NCBI GenBank assembly: GCA_036654235.1
Contig: JAVVSK010000001.1
Span: forward strand, 62,001 to 126,000
Length of the DNA: 64,000 nucleotides
Direction of reading: 5' to 3'
Origin: JAVVSK01 sp036654235
GTDB lineage: Bacteria > Bacillota > Clostridia > Christensenellales > CAG-138
Each line of letters begins with the position of its first letter. The stretch's first letter is position 1. Position numbers and translations under genes: made by a program. This document shows positions 1 through 8,329 of the stretch, piece by piece. The notes below the pieces were generated by a model. It worked only from the letters and a program-made list of their open reading frames with translations. It searched no databases and was not told the DNA's origin.

Positions 1-2258
1 TCGTAGCTTACAACGATGGCTTTAACGGCGGTCTTCCAACTCATATTGACATGGTAGCGGCTCATACGGGAACCTATAATATTCTTGTAACCGGCTTTAT
101 CGAATTTGTTACCGGAGCCGGTAGTTTCAGCGTTCTCGACTATGATCCTATCCGCGTAACCGGCGTTAGCGTTAGCGTTAGCGTTAGCCCTACGGATATA
201 ACTGTAGCTCTGGGAAGATATGGGGATTTAACGGCTACGATAACTCCCGAAAATGCTGACTATAAAGCCTGTCTTTGGACAATTAGCGATCCTACGATTG
301 CATCTATAAATTCAAGAACCGGTAGATTATTTGGTTTAAAAGAAGGCACCGCCATTGTTACGGCGACGACGAGAGATGGTGGATTTACGGCGACATCGAA
401 TGTAACGGTTGCTTTCGTTCCGAACCCGGAATATGATGGTTTGCTTTATGGATTTAACCTTGCTAATCCGGGCGGACTTCCTATGGGCTTTGTTAATATT
501 GACCCATTGGACGGAGAGTCAATGCAATTGCTTAATCCGAATTTTTATAATTTATATGCAGGTGAATATTATGACGGTTTAATTTATGCTTATGCTTTAG
601 TAGACTACGGTATTTTCCAGGTTAAAAATTTTTATATCATAGATGCCTTAACTTGGGAACTTCAGGTGGATATTCCTATGATAACTCAGGTTTGCTATGA
701 TATGGCGTATGATTATTCAACCGATACAATGTATGGTTTAACGGATAATGCCGACGGAGTTAGAATTCTTGGAATAGTCGATATGGCAACAGGTCTTATA
801 ACCGAAATTGGACCTATAACTATGGACGAAGAAGAAAACGCCGTTACTCTTGCTTGCGATAATAGCGGCGTACTATATACAATAAGCAACGCAGGAATTC
901 TATATAAGATAACGGATAAAACCACCCTAGCGGCTGAGAAAATCGGAAATACTGGTTATAGTGTGAAATATGTACAGTCAATGACCTACGATCATATTGG
1001 TCAGTCTCTATATTGGGGAAATATTTCAACGGACGATACTTCGCATCTTTTGAAGATTGATAAGGAAACCGGAGTTTGCCTTAGTGAAAGCGCACTCGGC
1101 GTAGGAGTTGCGGAAGTAACTGCGCTCTTTGCTTTAGCTAATCCGGATCAGATAGTCGAAACACCTGTTGATCCAATTCCCGTAGAAGGCGTTTCTATAA
1201 CCCCGGAAATCTCGACTCTCGAAATCGGAGAAAAGATTAAACTTAAACCTATATTTGCACCGACCAATGCTAATGATAAGAGGGTTACTTGGTATTCGAC
1301 GAGCGACGCTATCGCGACCGTAAGTACTAAGGGTATCGTAACGGCTAATGCTCCCGGTTCTTGCGATATCGTAGTGACGACGGTTGACGGAGAATTTACG
1401 GCGAAGGCGCTTATATCCGTCAATGTTATCGCTCCGAGCCAATTACCGACCGGCTATTGCCGCGTAACGCTAACTAACCTCGATGTATGGGGAAATGGAA
1501 TAGGTTATCAGATGCTTCTTGATTCGGCTCATTGTAGTTATGGAACGACGATTTCGTCTACAGAAGAATCTTTAACACCATCAGGCGACGTACCTCAGGA
1601 AATCTACGATCTATTTGATCATAAGATTCCAAAAAACGCCGACGGTGCATTAGATACTCAAAATAAGGTCGTTAACGGAAGCGTTTCAATACTCGTTCCC
1701 GAAGGCATATATGATTTTTGCGTAGTATTGCCTATTCAGGGTGATAAAATGTGGTTTGCAACCAACGGATGCGCGGATGACTTCGTTATGACCGCAGGAA
1801 ATGAATATACTTTTACTATTAGCCTTGATTCAGGAAGCGACATGTGTACATGGACGAATCAATGGGTCGGATTTAGCGATCCTATTGAAATGGTTACCGT
1901 AACCTTTCTAAACTTCGACGATTCGATAATAGCGACTTCTATAGTTGAGAAGGGCACTACCGCTCTCGCGCCTAACGTACCTATTCGTATCGGTTATACA
2001 TTCATCGGCTGGGACAAAGAAATAACGAACGTTCAGACGGATATGACAGTTAAAGCTGTTTTTGAGCGTCTTGCAAACTGGGCGGACGTAAACGGCGACG
2101 GCGTAACCAATACGGGCGATGTTTCACTAATTTTAGCCTATTTAGTAAGAAAAGTAGAACTGACCCCTGATCAGATGATTGTAGCCGACGCGAATGGCGA
2201 CGGAAACGTAAACTCGGGAGATGCGGCTACGACAATGGAATTTGCATTGGTCAACTAA
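1..2258 (+). CDS. Secreted multidomain dockerin protein (5' end outside window)
   Basis: The frame is open from the first full codon at position 3, so the gene begins upstream and the ATG at 51 is only an internal Met. Modules in order: a bacterial Ig-like (BIG2) repeat at about nt 150-420, a stretch of short repeated beta-rich segments that looks propeller-like (nt 430-1140), a second BIG2 repeat (nt 1180-1430), a domain that closely resembles DUF2436 of Porphyromonas gingipains (nt 1440-1860, with DVWGNGIGYQMLLD and a later KMWFATNG), an InlB-type B-repeat (nt 1890-2070, GYTFIGWDKEI), and a C-terminal type I dockerin (nt 2082-2255) with two calcium loops, DVNGDGVTNTGD and DANGDGNVNSGD. No catalytic motif is visible in the part present. 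It is probably an extracellular adhesin or scaffold-bound protein held by a cohesin. Dockerin and BIG2 calls are firm; the propeller call is inference. Confidence 0.85.
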   Translation, partial: VAYNDGFNGGLPTHIDMVAAHTGTYNILVTGFIEFVTGAGSFSVLDYDPIRVTGVSVSVSVSPTDITVALGRYGDLTATITPENADYKACLWTISDPTIASINSRTGRLFGLKEGTAIVTATTRDGGFTATSNVTVAFVPNPEYDGLLYGFNLANPGGLPMGFVNIDPLDGESMQLLNPNFYNLYAGEYYDGLIYAYALVDYGIFQVKNFYIIDALTWELQVDIPMITQVCYDMAYDYSTDTMYGLTDNADGVRILGIVDMATGLITEIGPITMDEEENAVTLACDNSGVLYTISNAGILYKITDKTTLAAEKIGNTGYSVKYVQSMTYDHIGQSLYWGNISTDDTSHLLKIDKETGVCLSESALGVGVAEVTALFALANPDQIVETPVDPIPVEGVSITPEISTLEIGEKIKLKPIFAPTNANDKRVTWYSTSDAIATVSTKGIVTANAPGSCDIVVTTVDGEFTAKALISVNVIAPSQLPTGYCRVTLTNLDVWGNGIGYQMLLDSAHCSYGTTISSTEESLTPSGDVPQEIYDLFDHKIPKNADGALDTQNKVVNGSVSILVPEGIYDFCVVLPIQGDKMWFATNGCADDFVMTAGNEYTFTISLDSGSDMCTWTNQWVGFSDPIEMVTVTFLNFDDSIIATSIVEKGTTALAPNVPIRIGYTFIGWDKEITNVQTDMTVKAVFERLANWADVNGDGVTNTGDVSLILAYLVRKVELTPDQMIVADANGDGNVNSGDAATTMEFALVN
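165..188 (+). repeat. In-frame hexanucleotide repeat GTTAGC x4
   Basis: Four perfect head-to-tail GTTAGC copies encode alternating Val-Ser at the start of the first BIG2 module. Because the unit is six bases, slippage would add or remove Val-Ser pairs without breaking the frame. Confidence 0.7.
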
Positions 2259-2391
2259 TAAGAAAACTCAGTGAAACTTTAATAAGCAAGTTGCAGTATT
2301 CGTAATTCCGTGCGGACATTAATTATTTTTTTACTCCGCATTTATTTTACGGCAATTGATATCGCTATGCCACAAAAAAGCATTGAGAACA

Positions 2392-2433
2392 TATGAAAGA
2401 TCTTTGCCGGATCTCTGGCGGAGGTCTTTCATA
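2392..2433 (+). terminator. Long stem-loop after the first dockerin gene
   Basis: TATGAAAGATCTTTGCC pairs with GGCGGAGGTCTTTCATA over 17 consecutive pairs (three are G-U) around an 8-nt loop. It lies about 130 nt after the stop codon and is followed by a weak ATCTTTAT tract rather than a proper T run, so it may be a terminator or a 3'-end stabilising hairpin. Confidence 0.5.
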
Positions 2434-3240
2434 ATCTTTATACTTACCGATTAACGTTCTTGTAGTACAACTACGATATATTATATTATTATGGCATGGT
2501 TGTTAGGGAGTCATATGTTGAACTCCCGAGATTTCTGATCGTGAGTAATTCCGCTTTGTCGACCGGAATTCAGATGGATACTAATATGTGCCCACTCGAT
2601 GATATATATTAGGCATATGAATCTATTGTAAATTACGTGACCATAAAATTGAAATCTCCTGGTTAGGCGGTACATCTTAAATATCCAATATATTACAGAA
2701 AAGAAAATGCCTTTTTATACTGAAGCATACTTGTGTACGATGGCGAAGCAGCTAAACTTTCATAGATAAACTCTTTTGCACGATGGAATGATATTTGCGG
2801 GTCGAGATGGTGATAATTATCTTGAAATTTACAGCAACCTCCCGATTAAGGCGATATACGCTATAATTGGCGACTCGAATAATGAACTCGGGTAGATATG
2901 GGCATGATTATTATGCAGACTACCAACAACTATGAGTATGCCGACCTAGACATTTCTATTGGCGGCGCTAATTGCAACGGGTCGTGAAGACAGGTGATGC
3001 GGGCTTTAAATCACGGTCAAATAAACGTGACTTTATAGTTTGTTTCTCATGCGTTTAAAGGTGTGCTCCGGCTACTTAATGCGGTTCGCAATAATAAAAT
3101 GAAAAAAATTTTTAAAGCTTTTCAAAGTTTTTTCTTAACAAAACTATTAAATACCCGCGTCTGCTTTAAGGGGGATATATCAATTTCAAGGTCTTTAGAA
3201 TCAAATTAATTGATTTTAACGGGCGAAATTCTTCTTTGGA
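2434..3240. other. About 800 bp without intact genes; possible decayed dockerin gene at 2788-3058
   Basis: No intact coding frame is visible. From 2788 to 3058 short open stretches in different frames follow each other: 2788-2895, then 2898-2987 ending in the codons for Ala-Asn-Cys-Asn-Gly, and, after a shift, a frame from 2984 reading VKTGDAGF. Joined across the shift this resembles the first calcium loop of a dockerin (compare NTGDAAF in the subtilase of this window). The second dockerin half is missing. This may be a pseudogene of a third dockerin protein in this locus, but the match is short and could be chance. Confidence 0.25.
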
Positions 3241-3269
3241 TTGCGTATTTTCTATTTTAAAGTTATAAT
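3241..3269 (+). promoter_or_regulatory. Sigma-70/SigA-type promoter for the dockerin protease
   Basis: TTGCGT (3241-3246), a 17-nt spacer and a perfect TATAAT (3264-3269) lie upstream of the ATG at 3309. An AAGGGGG ribosome binding site follows at about 3290. Confidence 0.6.
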
Positions 3270-3308
3270 TAAACATCATGGATCTTTTTAAGGGGGAAAA
3301 AATTTCTT

Positions 3309-5018
3309 ATGAAATATAAGTTTTTATATTTTGTTTTGTGTTTTTCTTTATTATGCGCCGCTGTACCTTCGCGCGCTATAAGATGCGACGGGGAAACAAC
3401 TCTTGATTTTGACGGCAGCAACGGATATCGTGGAGACTATGTTCTTATATATAATTCCAACGAAACCGGCTCATCTAAGCGTACCGGAAACCTTACCGAT
3501 CTTATTGAAACCGATATTGATGAGAAATTCATCCTGAATTCTGCAAACGCACCAGTGAATGACTCATTTAATTTAAATATGCGTCTATCGGAGCCTTTAC
3601 ATACCGATATTGTTTTAAAAAAGGCAGAGCCTAAAAAATCAGATCCATACACTCTGGGTTTTACAAAGCAATTTGAAATTTATGAATATAACCTCGGTAT
3701 ATACGTGCTAATGGATATGAAGGTTACAGCTGTTGGCGAACACTGCTACGTTTGGGAAGCCGTTGATCCGGAGCGTTATCCTCTTTCAGATATCGTTCCG
3801 GGTGCTGCTGATACTATGGTAGAGGAATTTGAATCCAAATATTCTCTTATGCAGGAATCTTTTGGTGACTTTTACGATCCGCAGGGGCATGGAAGACTGA
3901 ATCTTTTATTTTATGATATTCATGACGGATGGACGGAGGACACTCCCGGCGGCTTTATAGGCGGATTTTTTGATGCGATGGATATGCAAAACAGTAATAA
4001 ATGCGCGACTGTCCATCTTGACACCTATCCTACGATATATTATGAGGATGAAAACGGTAATCCCTCAACAAGATTCAATAGGGAATATTGCGGCGGTATA
4101 CTTATGCACGAATTTCAGCATTGTATAAACTACAGTAACTGCGGCTATACACCCTCTTGGATAAACGAATCTATGAGCGCCGCGGCGGAGGAAATAACGT
4201 ATCCCGGAAGTTCAATAGTAGGTAGACTTTTACAGTGGGAAAATGATGAATTCGATTGGATAATGCGGGATGATGGGAAACAGGTTCTAGCGACAAAGCG
4301 TGAGTTTAGAGCTGAAAGTAAGACGCAAACAGGGGCTTCGTTATATAAAATGTTAGACGGAGCAGAGACGGGATATGGATATGCCCAGGTTTCAATGCTT
4401 GCGCAATACCTCTATTCTCAAAACGATAATTCGATTTTTCGCAGGATGACTGAAAATATGGCAAACGGAATAAAGGCGATGGATGCGATTCCTATGTCTA
4501 TAACGGGCGGCACCCTATACGGGAAAACAATGTCTGAAATCGGTTTTTGTTTTAGATTAGCCTGCGCAACTAACGATTATTTGAGTTATGACGGGATCAC
4601 CGGTTTCAATTCCCAAGACGGTTTTGACTCCGAAAAATATTATAATTTAGAAAGCCCATATTCGTTGCTTTCTCCCGGTGTATATACAACCGGCGGAACA
4701 GCTTGGCTGGCTTCCGGTGGTTATGTTCTTATAAAGCCAAAGGGCGGGATCTTTTATCCGCCCGATAACGCAAGCCCCGAGCTTTTATATGTTGGAATTA
4801 CTATTACAGCTCCCGGTTCGATTAAAATGGGAGATGTAAATTTAGATTCACTAAGAAATTCGGGCGATGCTTCGCTTATGCTTCTCTATCTTGCAAAAAC
4901 GGTTGACTTATCATATTCTCAGATGTTATATTTTGATATAAACAGCGATGGCAAACTCTCGAGCGGCGATGCTTCGCATTTATTATATTGTATGTCCGGA
5001 GAGATACCGTGGAGCTAA
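3309..5018 (+). CDS. Secreted HEXXH zinc protease (M30/hyicolysin-like) with C-terminal dockerin
   Basis: 569 residues. The N-terminus is a Sec signal peptide (hydrophobic stretch 5-20, Ala-rich cleavage region near PSRA). The catalytic signature is HEFQH, with His267, Glu268 and His271, followed by WINESMS whose Glu287 sits where a gluzincin third zinc ligand is expected. The HEFQH...N plus W..E pattern is typical of peptidase family M30 (hyicolysin), though a related M6-like family cannot be excluded. The last 60 residues are a type I dockerin; the first loop (DVNLDSLRNSGD) departs from the calcium consensus and the second (DINSDGKLSSGD) is good. The protein is likely exported and docked to a cohesin to degrade extracellular protein. 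The next gene starts inside its last codons. Protease and dockerin calls are firm; the family name is less so. Confidence 0.85.
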   Translation: MKYKFLYFVLCFSLLCAAVPSRAIRCDGETTLDFDGSNGYRGDYVLIYNSNETGSSKRTGNLTDLIETDIDEKFILNSANAPVNDSFNLNMRLSEPLHTDIVLKKAEPKKSDPYTLGFTKQFEIYEYNLGIYVLMDMKVTAVGEHCYVWEAVDPERYPLSDIVPGAADTMVEEFESKYSLMQESFGDFYDPQGHGRLNLLFYDIHDGWTEDTPGGFIGGFFDAMDMQNSNKCATVHLDTYPTIYYEDENGNPSTRFNREYCGGILMHEFQHCINYSNCGYTPSWINESMSAAAEEITYPGSSIVGRLLQWENDEFDWIMRDDGKQVLATKREFRAESKTQTGASLYKMLDGAETGYGYAQVSMLAQYLYSQNDNSIFRRMTENMANGIKAMDAIPMSITGGTLYGKTMSEIGFCFRLACATNDYLSYDGITGFNSQDGFDSEKYYNLESPYSLLSPGVYTTGGTAWLASGGYVLIKPKGGIFYPPDNASPELLYVGITITAPGSIKMGDVNLDSLRNSGDASLMLLYLAKTVDLSYSQMLYFDINSDGKLSSGDASHLLYCMSGEIPWS

Positions 5019-5701
5019 ATCAAAATAAACGCACAATATTCATAGTTGAGGACGATCCCGATATCCGCGAGATAATGAATTACGCTTTAAATAGCGCGGG
5101 ATACGAGATTGTTGGCTTCGACAACGGCGAAACGATGCTATCCGAATTAGTTATGCACGCGCCGGATTTACTTTTACTCGACATAATGCTTCCGGGAATG
5201 GACGGCTTGTCTATTCTTAAAGCTTTTAGAAGTGATCCAAAATTTTTACGTACCCCCGTAATGTTAGTGAGCGCAAAAATGACAGAACTTGATAAAGTTA
5301 AAGGTCTTGATATAGGCGCTGACGATTATTTAACTAAGCCTTTCGGGGTTATGGAGCTTGTTTCTAGGGTGAAAGCCTTGCTTCGCCGTACTAGGTCGGA
5401 GGAAACTGAACGTAAAACCTTAAAATATCTAAATATTGAGCTGGACGAAAATAGGCGCGTCGTAACGATTGACGGAATTCGTGCCGACCTTACATATAAG
5501 GAATTTGAACTTTTAAGATATTTTATTCTGAATATATCAATGGTTTTATCACGAGAAAATATATTAAACGCCGTTTGGGATTTTGATTATGAGGGCGAGA
5601 GCCGAACGGTAGATATGCATATAAAAACGCTAAGGAAAAAGCTCGGAGCTGTAGGTGAACATATAATAACCATACGCAATTGTGGATATAAACTAGAATA
5701 G
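5009..5701 (+). CDS. OmpR/PhoB-family response regulator
   Basis: 230 residues from a GTG at 5009, chosen because GGAGAG (4998-5003) lies 5 nt upstream; a TTG at 4988 would have no such site. The N-terminal receiver has the acidic pocket Glu14-Asp15-Asp16, phospho-acceptor Asp58 in LLLDIMLPG, and the conserved Lys of TKPFG. The C-terminal half is a winged-helix DNA-binding domain of the Trans_Reg_C type, ending with the usual IRNCGYKLE. It overlaps the stop of the dockerin protease by 10 nt, so the two are probably co-transcribed. No histidine kinase is next to it, which makes it an orphan regulator in this window. Targets are unknown; the adjacent protease is one candidate. Confidence 0.9.
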   Translation: MELNQNKRTIFIVEDDPDIREIMNYALNSAGYEIVGFDNGETMLSELVMHAPDLLLLDIMLPGMDGLSILKAFRSDPKFLRTPVMLVSAKMTELDKVKGLDIGADDYLTKPFGVMELVSRVKALLRRTRSEETERKTLKYLNIELDENRRVVTIDGIRADLTYKEFELLRYFILNISMVLSRENILNAVWDFDYEGESRTVDMHIKTLRKKLGAVGEHIITIRNCGYKLE

Positions 5702-5731
5702 ATAATTTTTATTTAAAGGACTTTATAAAAA

Positions 5732-6028
5732 ATGATAAAACATATAGTATGTCATAAGATAAGATTGGAAGAAGACGCTAAAAGATGCGCCGAGCTTCTA
5801 AACGGACTCTTCGGAAAAGTGCCGACGCTTCGTGCTATGCAAGCGGGTGTCGATGTTCTTAAATCTTCTCGTTCCTATGAACTTGGGATAGTCGCGGAAT
5901 TTGACGATTTAAACGGATTGTCGGAATACGATAATCATCCCCTGCATCAGGAAACAAGAAAATATATTGCGTCGGTAAAGGACGAAACTTACCCATCGGT
6001 CGCCTGCGACTTTTATTTTGAAAGATGA
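5732..6028 (+). CDS. Dabb (stress-responsive alpha/beta barrel) domain protein
   Basis: 98 residues, the full length of a single Dabb domain: the start MIKHIVCHKI, a central region of the type PTLRAMQAGVDVL, and DDLNGLSEYDNHPLHQ near the C-terminal helix are typical. Such proteins are small dimeric ferredoxin-like folds; their biochemical role in Firmicutes is mostly unknown. AAAGGA precedes the ATG. Its last bases overlap the start of xseA (ATGA), so it is translationally coupled to the exonuclease VII operon. Domain assignment is good; function is not known. Confidence 0.8.
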   Translation: MIKHIVCHKIRLEEDAKRCAELLNGLFGKVPTLRAMQAGVDVLKSSRSYELGIVAEFDDLNGLSEYDNHPLHQETRKYIASVKDETYPSVACDFYFER

Positions 6029-7218
6029 GCGAATATTCGGTTTCAGATATAAATGAATATGTTGCAACGCTTTTATCCAATGATAAAATTTTAAAAAATA
6101 TAACAATAAAAGGTGAGGTAAGCGGCTATCGGGAATATCCTTCGGGGCATCGTTATTTCGCCCTAAAAGACGAAATTGCTTCGATTCGCTGTGTATTTTT
6201 TAAGTTTAATGCATTGCGCCTGAACTTTAAGCCTAAGGATGGCATGAAGGTGAATGCTAAAGGTTATATCGGTCTATACGAAAAAGATGGGCAATATCAA
6301 TTCTATGTTGAATCTCTTCGCGACGCTGGAACGGGAGATTTATATCAAAGTTTTTTAAAGACAAAAGCTAAGCTCGAAGCCCTAGGGTATTTTGACATTG
6401 ACAGAAAGAAAAGTCTCCCGCTTCTCCCGCATAAAATAGGCGTAGTTACCTCAAGCGCGGGGGCTGTTATTTGCGATATAATAAATGTTACGAGAAGGCG
6501 TTTTCCCAGCATGGAAATCGTACTTTTTCATTCCTCGGTTCAGGGTGAAGACGCGCCATATGAACTTGCTTCCGCTATTTCGAGCATAAATTTACTTACC
6601 GATGCTGACTTATTAATCGTTGGTCGCGGTGGCGGTAGCGCAGAGGATCTATCGGCTTTTAACAGTGAAATAGTCGCAAATGCAATCTACAACTCAAAAA
6701 TACCCGTTATAAGCGCGGTTGGACACGAAACGGATTATACTATAGCCGACTTCGTTGCCGATTTGCGCGCTCCGACCCCATCAGCCGCTGCGGAACTTGC
6801 GGTTCCCGACTATTTCAAGCTCTGCAACTTAATTTTAGATAAAGCACGCTATATGAATAATATATTAGATGGCGTTTATTACGGTATTTTACAGAGATTG
6901 CGTGTTTTTTGTGAATCAGGAGCTTATACATTGGTGACTGATAAGATTTTCAGGTATGAAAACGATATAAAAAATCGTGTTTTGGAGATGGATAGGGCTA
7001 TGAAGCGTTCTATTGACGATTTCAATCTAAGCTTATCATCAAAAATTGATATGCTCGATAAAATCAATCCGGGAAACGTTCTAAAGCGCGGGTATTCAAT
7101 ACTAAAAAAGCGTGATGGAGAGATTTTAACAATTGATAATGCCGAAACGGGCGAAGAAGTTGATGCCGCGCTATTTGGCGGCACAATAAAAATGAAGGTT
7201 TCAGAGGTAAAGAAATAA
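6025..7218 (+). CDS. xseA: Exodeoxyribonuclease VII large subunit
   Basis: 397 residues. Exonuclease VII degrades single-stranded DNA from both ends to oligonucleotides in the cytoplasm and acts in repair. The N-terminal OB-fold (GEVSGYREYPSGHRYFALKD, about residues 29-48) binds single strands; the nuclease domain has the family signatures VGRGGGSAEDLSAFN and SAVGHETDYTIADFVADLRA followed by PTPSAAAE. The C-terminal third is helical, as expected for the coiled-coil region that binds XseB. The length is slightly shorter than the usual 400-450. The ATG overlaps the Dabb stop, and its stop shares one base with the xseB start, giving the standard xseA-xseB-ispA order. Confidence 0.97.
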   Translation: MSEYSVSDINEYVATLLSNDKILKNITIKGEVSGYREYPSGHRYFALKDEIASIRCVFFKFNALRLNFKPKDGMKVNAKGYIGLYEKDGQYQFYVESLRDAGTGDLYQSFLKTKAKLEALGYFDIDRKKSLPLLPHKIGVVTSSAGAVICDIINVTRRRFPSMEIVLFHSSVQGEDAPYELASAISSINLLTDADLLIVGRGGGSAEDLSAFNSEIVANAIYNSKIPVISAVGHETDYTIADFVADLRAPTPSAAAELAVPDYFKLCNLILDKARYMNNILDGVYYGILQRLRVFCESGAYTLVTDKIFRYENDIKNRVLEMDRAMKRSIDDFNLSLSSKIDMLDKINPGNVLKRGYSILKKRDGEILTIDNAETGEEVDAALFGGTIKMKVSEVKK

Positions 7219-7457
7219 TGGAAGAAAAATCGTTTGAAAGTTATATAAATGAGCTTGATGATGTTACAAAACGCTTAACGGCAGGGAAATTGCCGCTTAA
7301 CGATATGGTGAATTTATATGAAAAGGGTATGGAACTTGCGAAAATATGCATGGATATGCTTAAAAACTATTCCGGAAGAATTGAAATTTTACGCGATGGC
7401 TCTCTCGAGGCATTTGATGGCGAGATGAAGGGAAATAATGAAAATGACGATATTTAA
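7218..7457 (+). CDS. xseB: Exodeoxyribonuclease VII small subunit
   Basis: 79 residues, normal for XseB. The typical opening SFESYINELDDVTKRL and the central LPLNDMVNLYEKGMEL are present; the protein is two helices that pack against the large subunit. The start overlaps the xseA stop by one base (TAATG) and its 3' end runs 20 nt into ispA, so the three genes are translationally coupled. Confidence 0.95.
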   Translation: MEEKSFESYINELDDVTKRLTAGKLPLNDMVNLYEKGMELAKICMDMLKNYSGRIEILRDGSLEAFDGEMKGNNENDDI

Positions 7458-8328
7458 AGAAAAGACCGCCTTTTATGGTGAAATGATTAATGCGCATTTA
7501 GAGACGATTTTAAAAGAAAAAGAGATTCCGCGCGGACTTTCCGAAGCTATGCTCTATAGCGTAGAATCGGGGGGAAAACGTTTGCGCCCCGCAATGCTCC
7601 TTGCTACTACCGATATGTTTCACGGGGAATTGAAACGCGCTCTCCCCCTTGCTGCCGCTCTTGAAATGATACATACATATTCCCTTATCCATGACGATCT
7701 TCCATCTATGGATAACGATGATATACGCCGAGGGAAACCATCCAGCCACAAGCAATTTGGAGAAGCAACCGCGATTTTAGCCGGGGACGCATTGCTTACA
7801 TATGCATTCCAGGAAATTTTAGACGGATGCCCTGAAATCGGGAATAAAGAATATCTAGAGGCCGGAGCTATGATAGCGAGGGCGGCGGGACCTGCTAAAA
7901 TGGTTGCCGGACAGTTTATAGATGTTAATAACGATTCTCTTGGAGATGAGACTACTCTTGTTAGTCTTCACCGTCTTAAAACGGGAGCTCTTTTTGAAGC
8001 CGCTATGTATGCAGGGACTATTCTTACCGGCGGGCGCGATTATATTAAAAATATATTGGATTTTGCTGATGTATTTGGGATTTTATTTCAAATTACCGAC
8101 GATATTTTAGATGCATCTGGTAATTCATTGCAGCTAGGGAAAGCGGTTCATAAAGATGCGAAAATGAATAAGCTTACTTACGTTACCCTCTTTGGATTGG
8201 AGGGCGCGAAAAAACATGCCATTGAAATCTCTACTCTAGCTAAGGCACATTTGTCGTCAATAGATAAATGCTTTGATACCCAGTATTTTTTAGAGCTTAT
8301 TGATTTTTGCGTGGAGAGAAATAACTAA
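7438..8328 (+). CDS. ispA: Farnesyl/geranyl diphosphate synthase (polyprenyl synthetase)
   Basis: 296 residues. The enzyme condenses isopentenyl diphosphate with allylic diphosphates to make farnesyl diphosphate for undecaprenyl and quinone-type lipids. Both aspartate-rich motifs are present: DDLPSMDNDD (first, with the RRGKPSSH that follows) and DDILD (second); SGGKRLRP near residue 50 is the diphosphate-binding stretch. GAAGGG lies 5 nt before the ATG at 7438; a second ATG at 7444 is possible. Its position after xseAB matches the widespread xseA-xseB-ispA cluster. A dxs gene, often next, is absent here; a glycosidase follows instead. Confidence 0.95.
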   Translation: MKMTIFKEKTAFYGEMINAHLETILKEKEIPRGLSEAMLYSVESGGKRLRPAMLLATTDMFHGELKRALPLAAALEMIHTYSLIHDDLPSMDNDDIRRGKPSSHKQFGEATAILAGDALLTYAFQEILDGCPEIGNKEYLEAGAMIARAAGPAKMVAGQFIDVNNDSLGDETTLVSLHRLKTGALFEAAMYAGTILTGGRDYIKNILDFADVFGILFQITDDILDASGNSLQLGKAVHKDAKMNKLTYVTLFGLEGAKKHAIEISTLAKAHLSSIDKCFDTQYFLELIDFCVERNN

Positions 8329-8329
8329 T

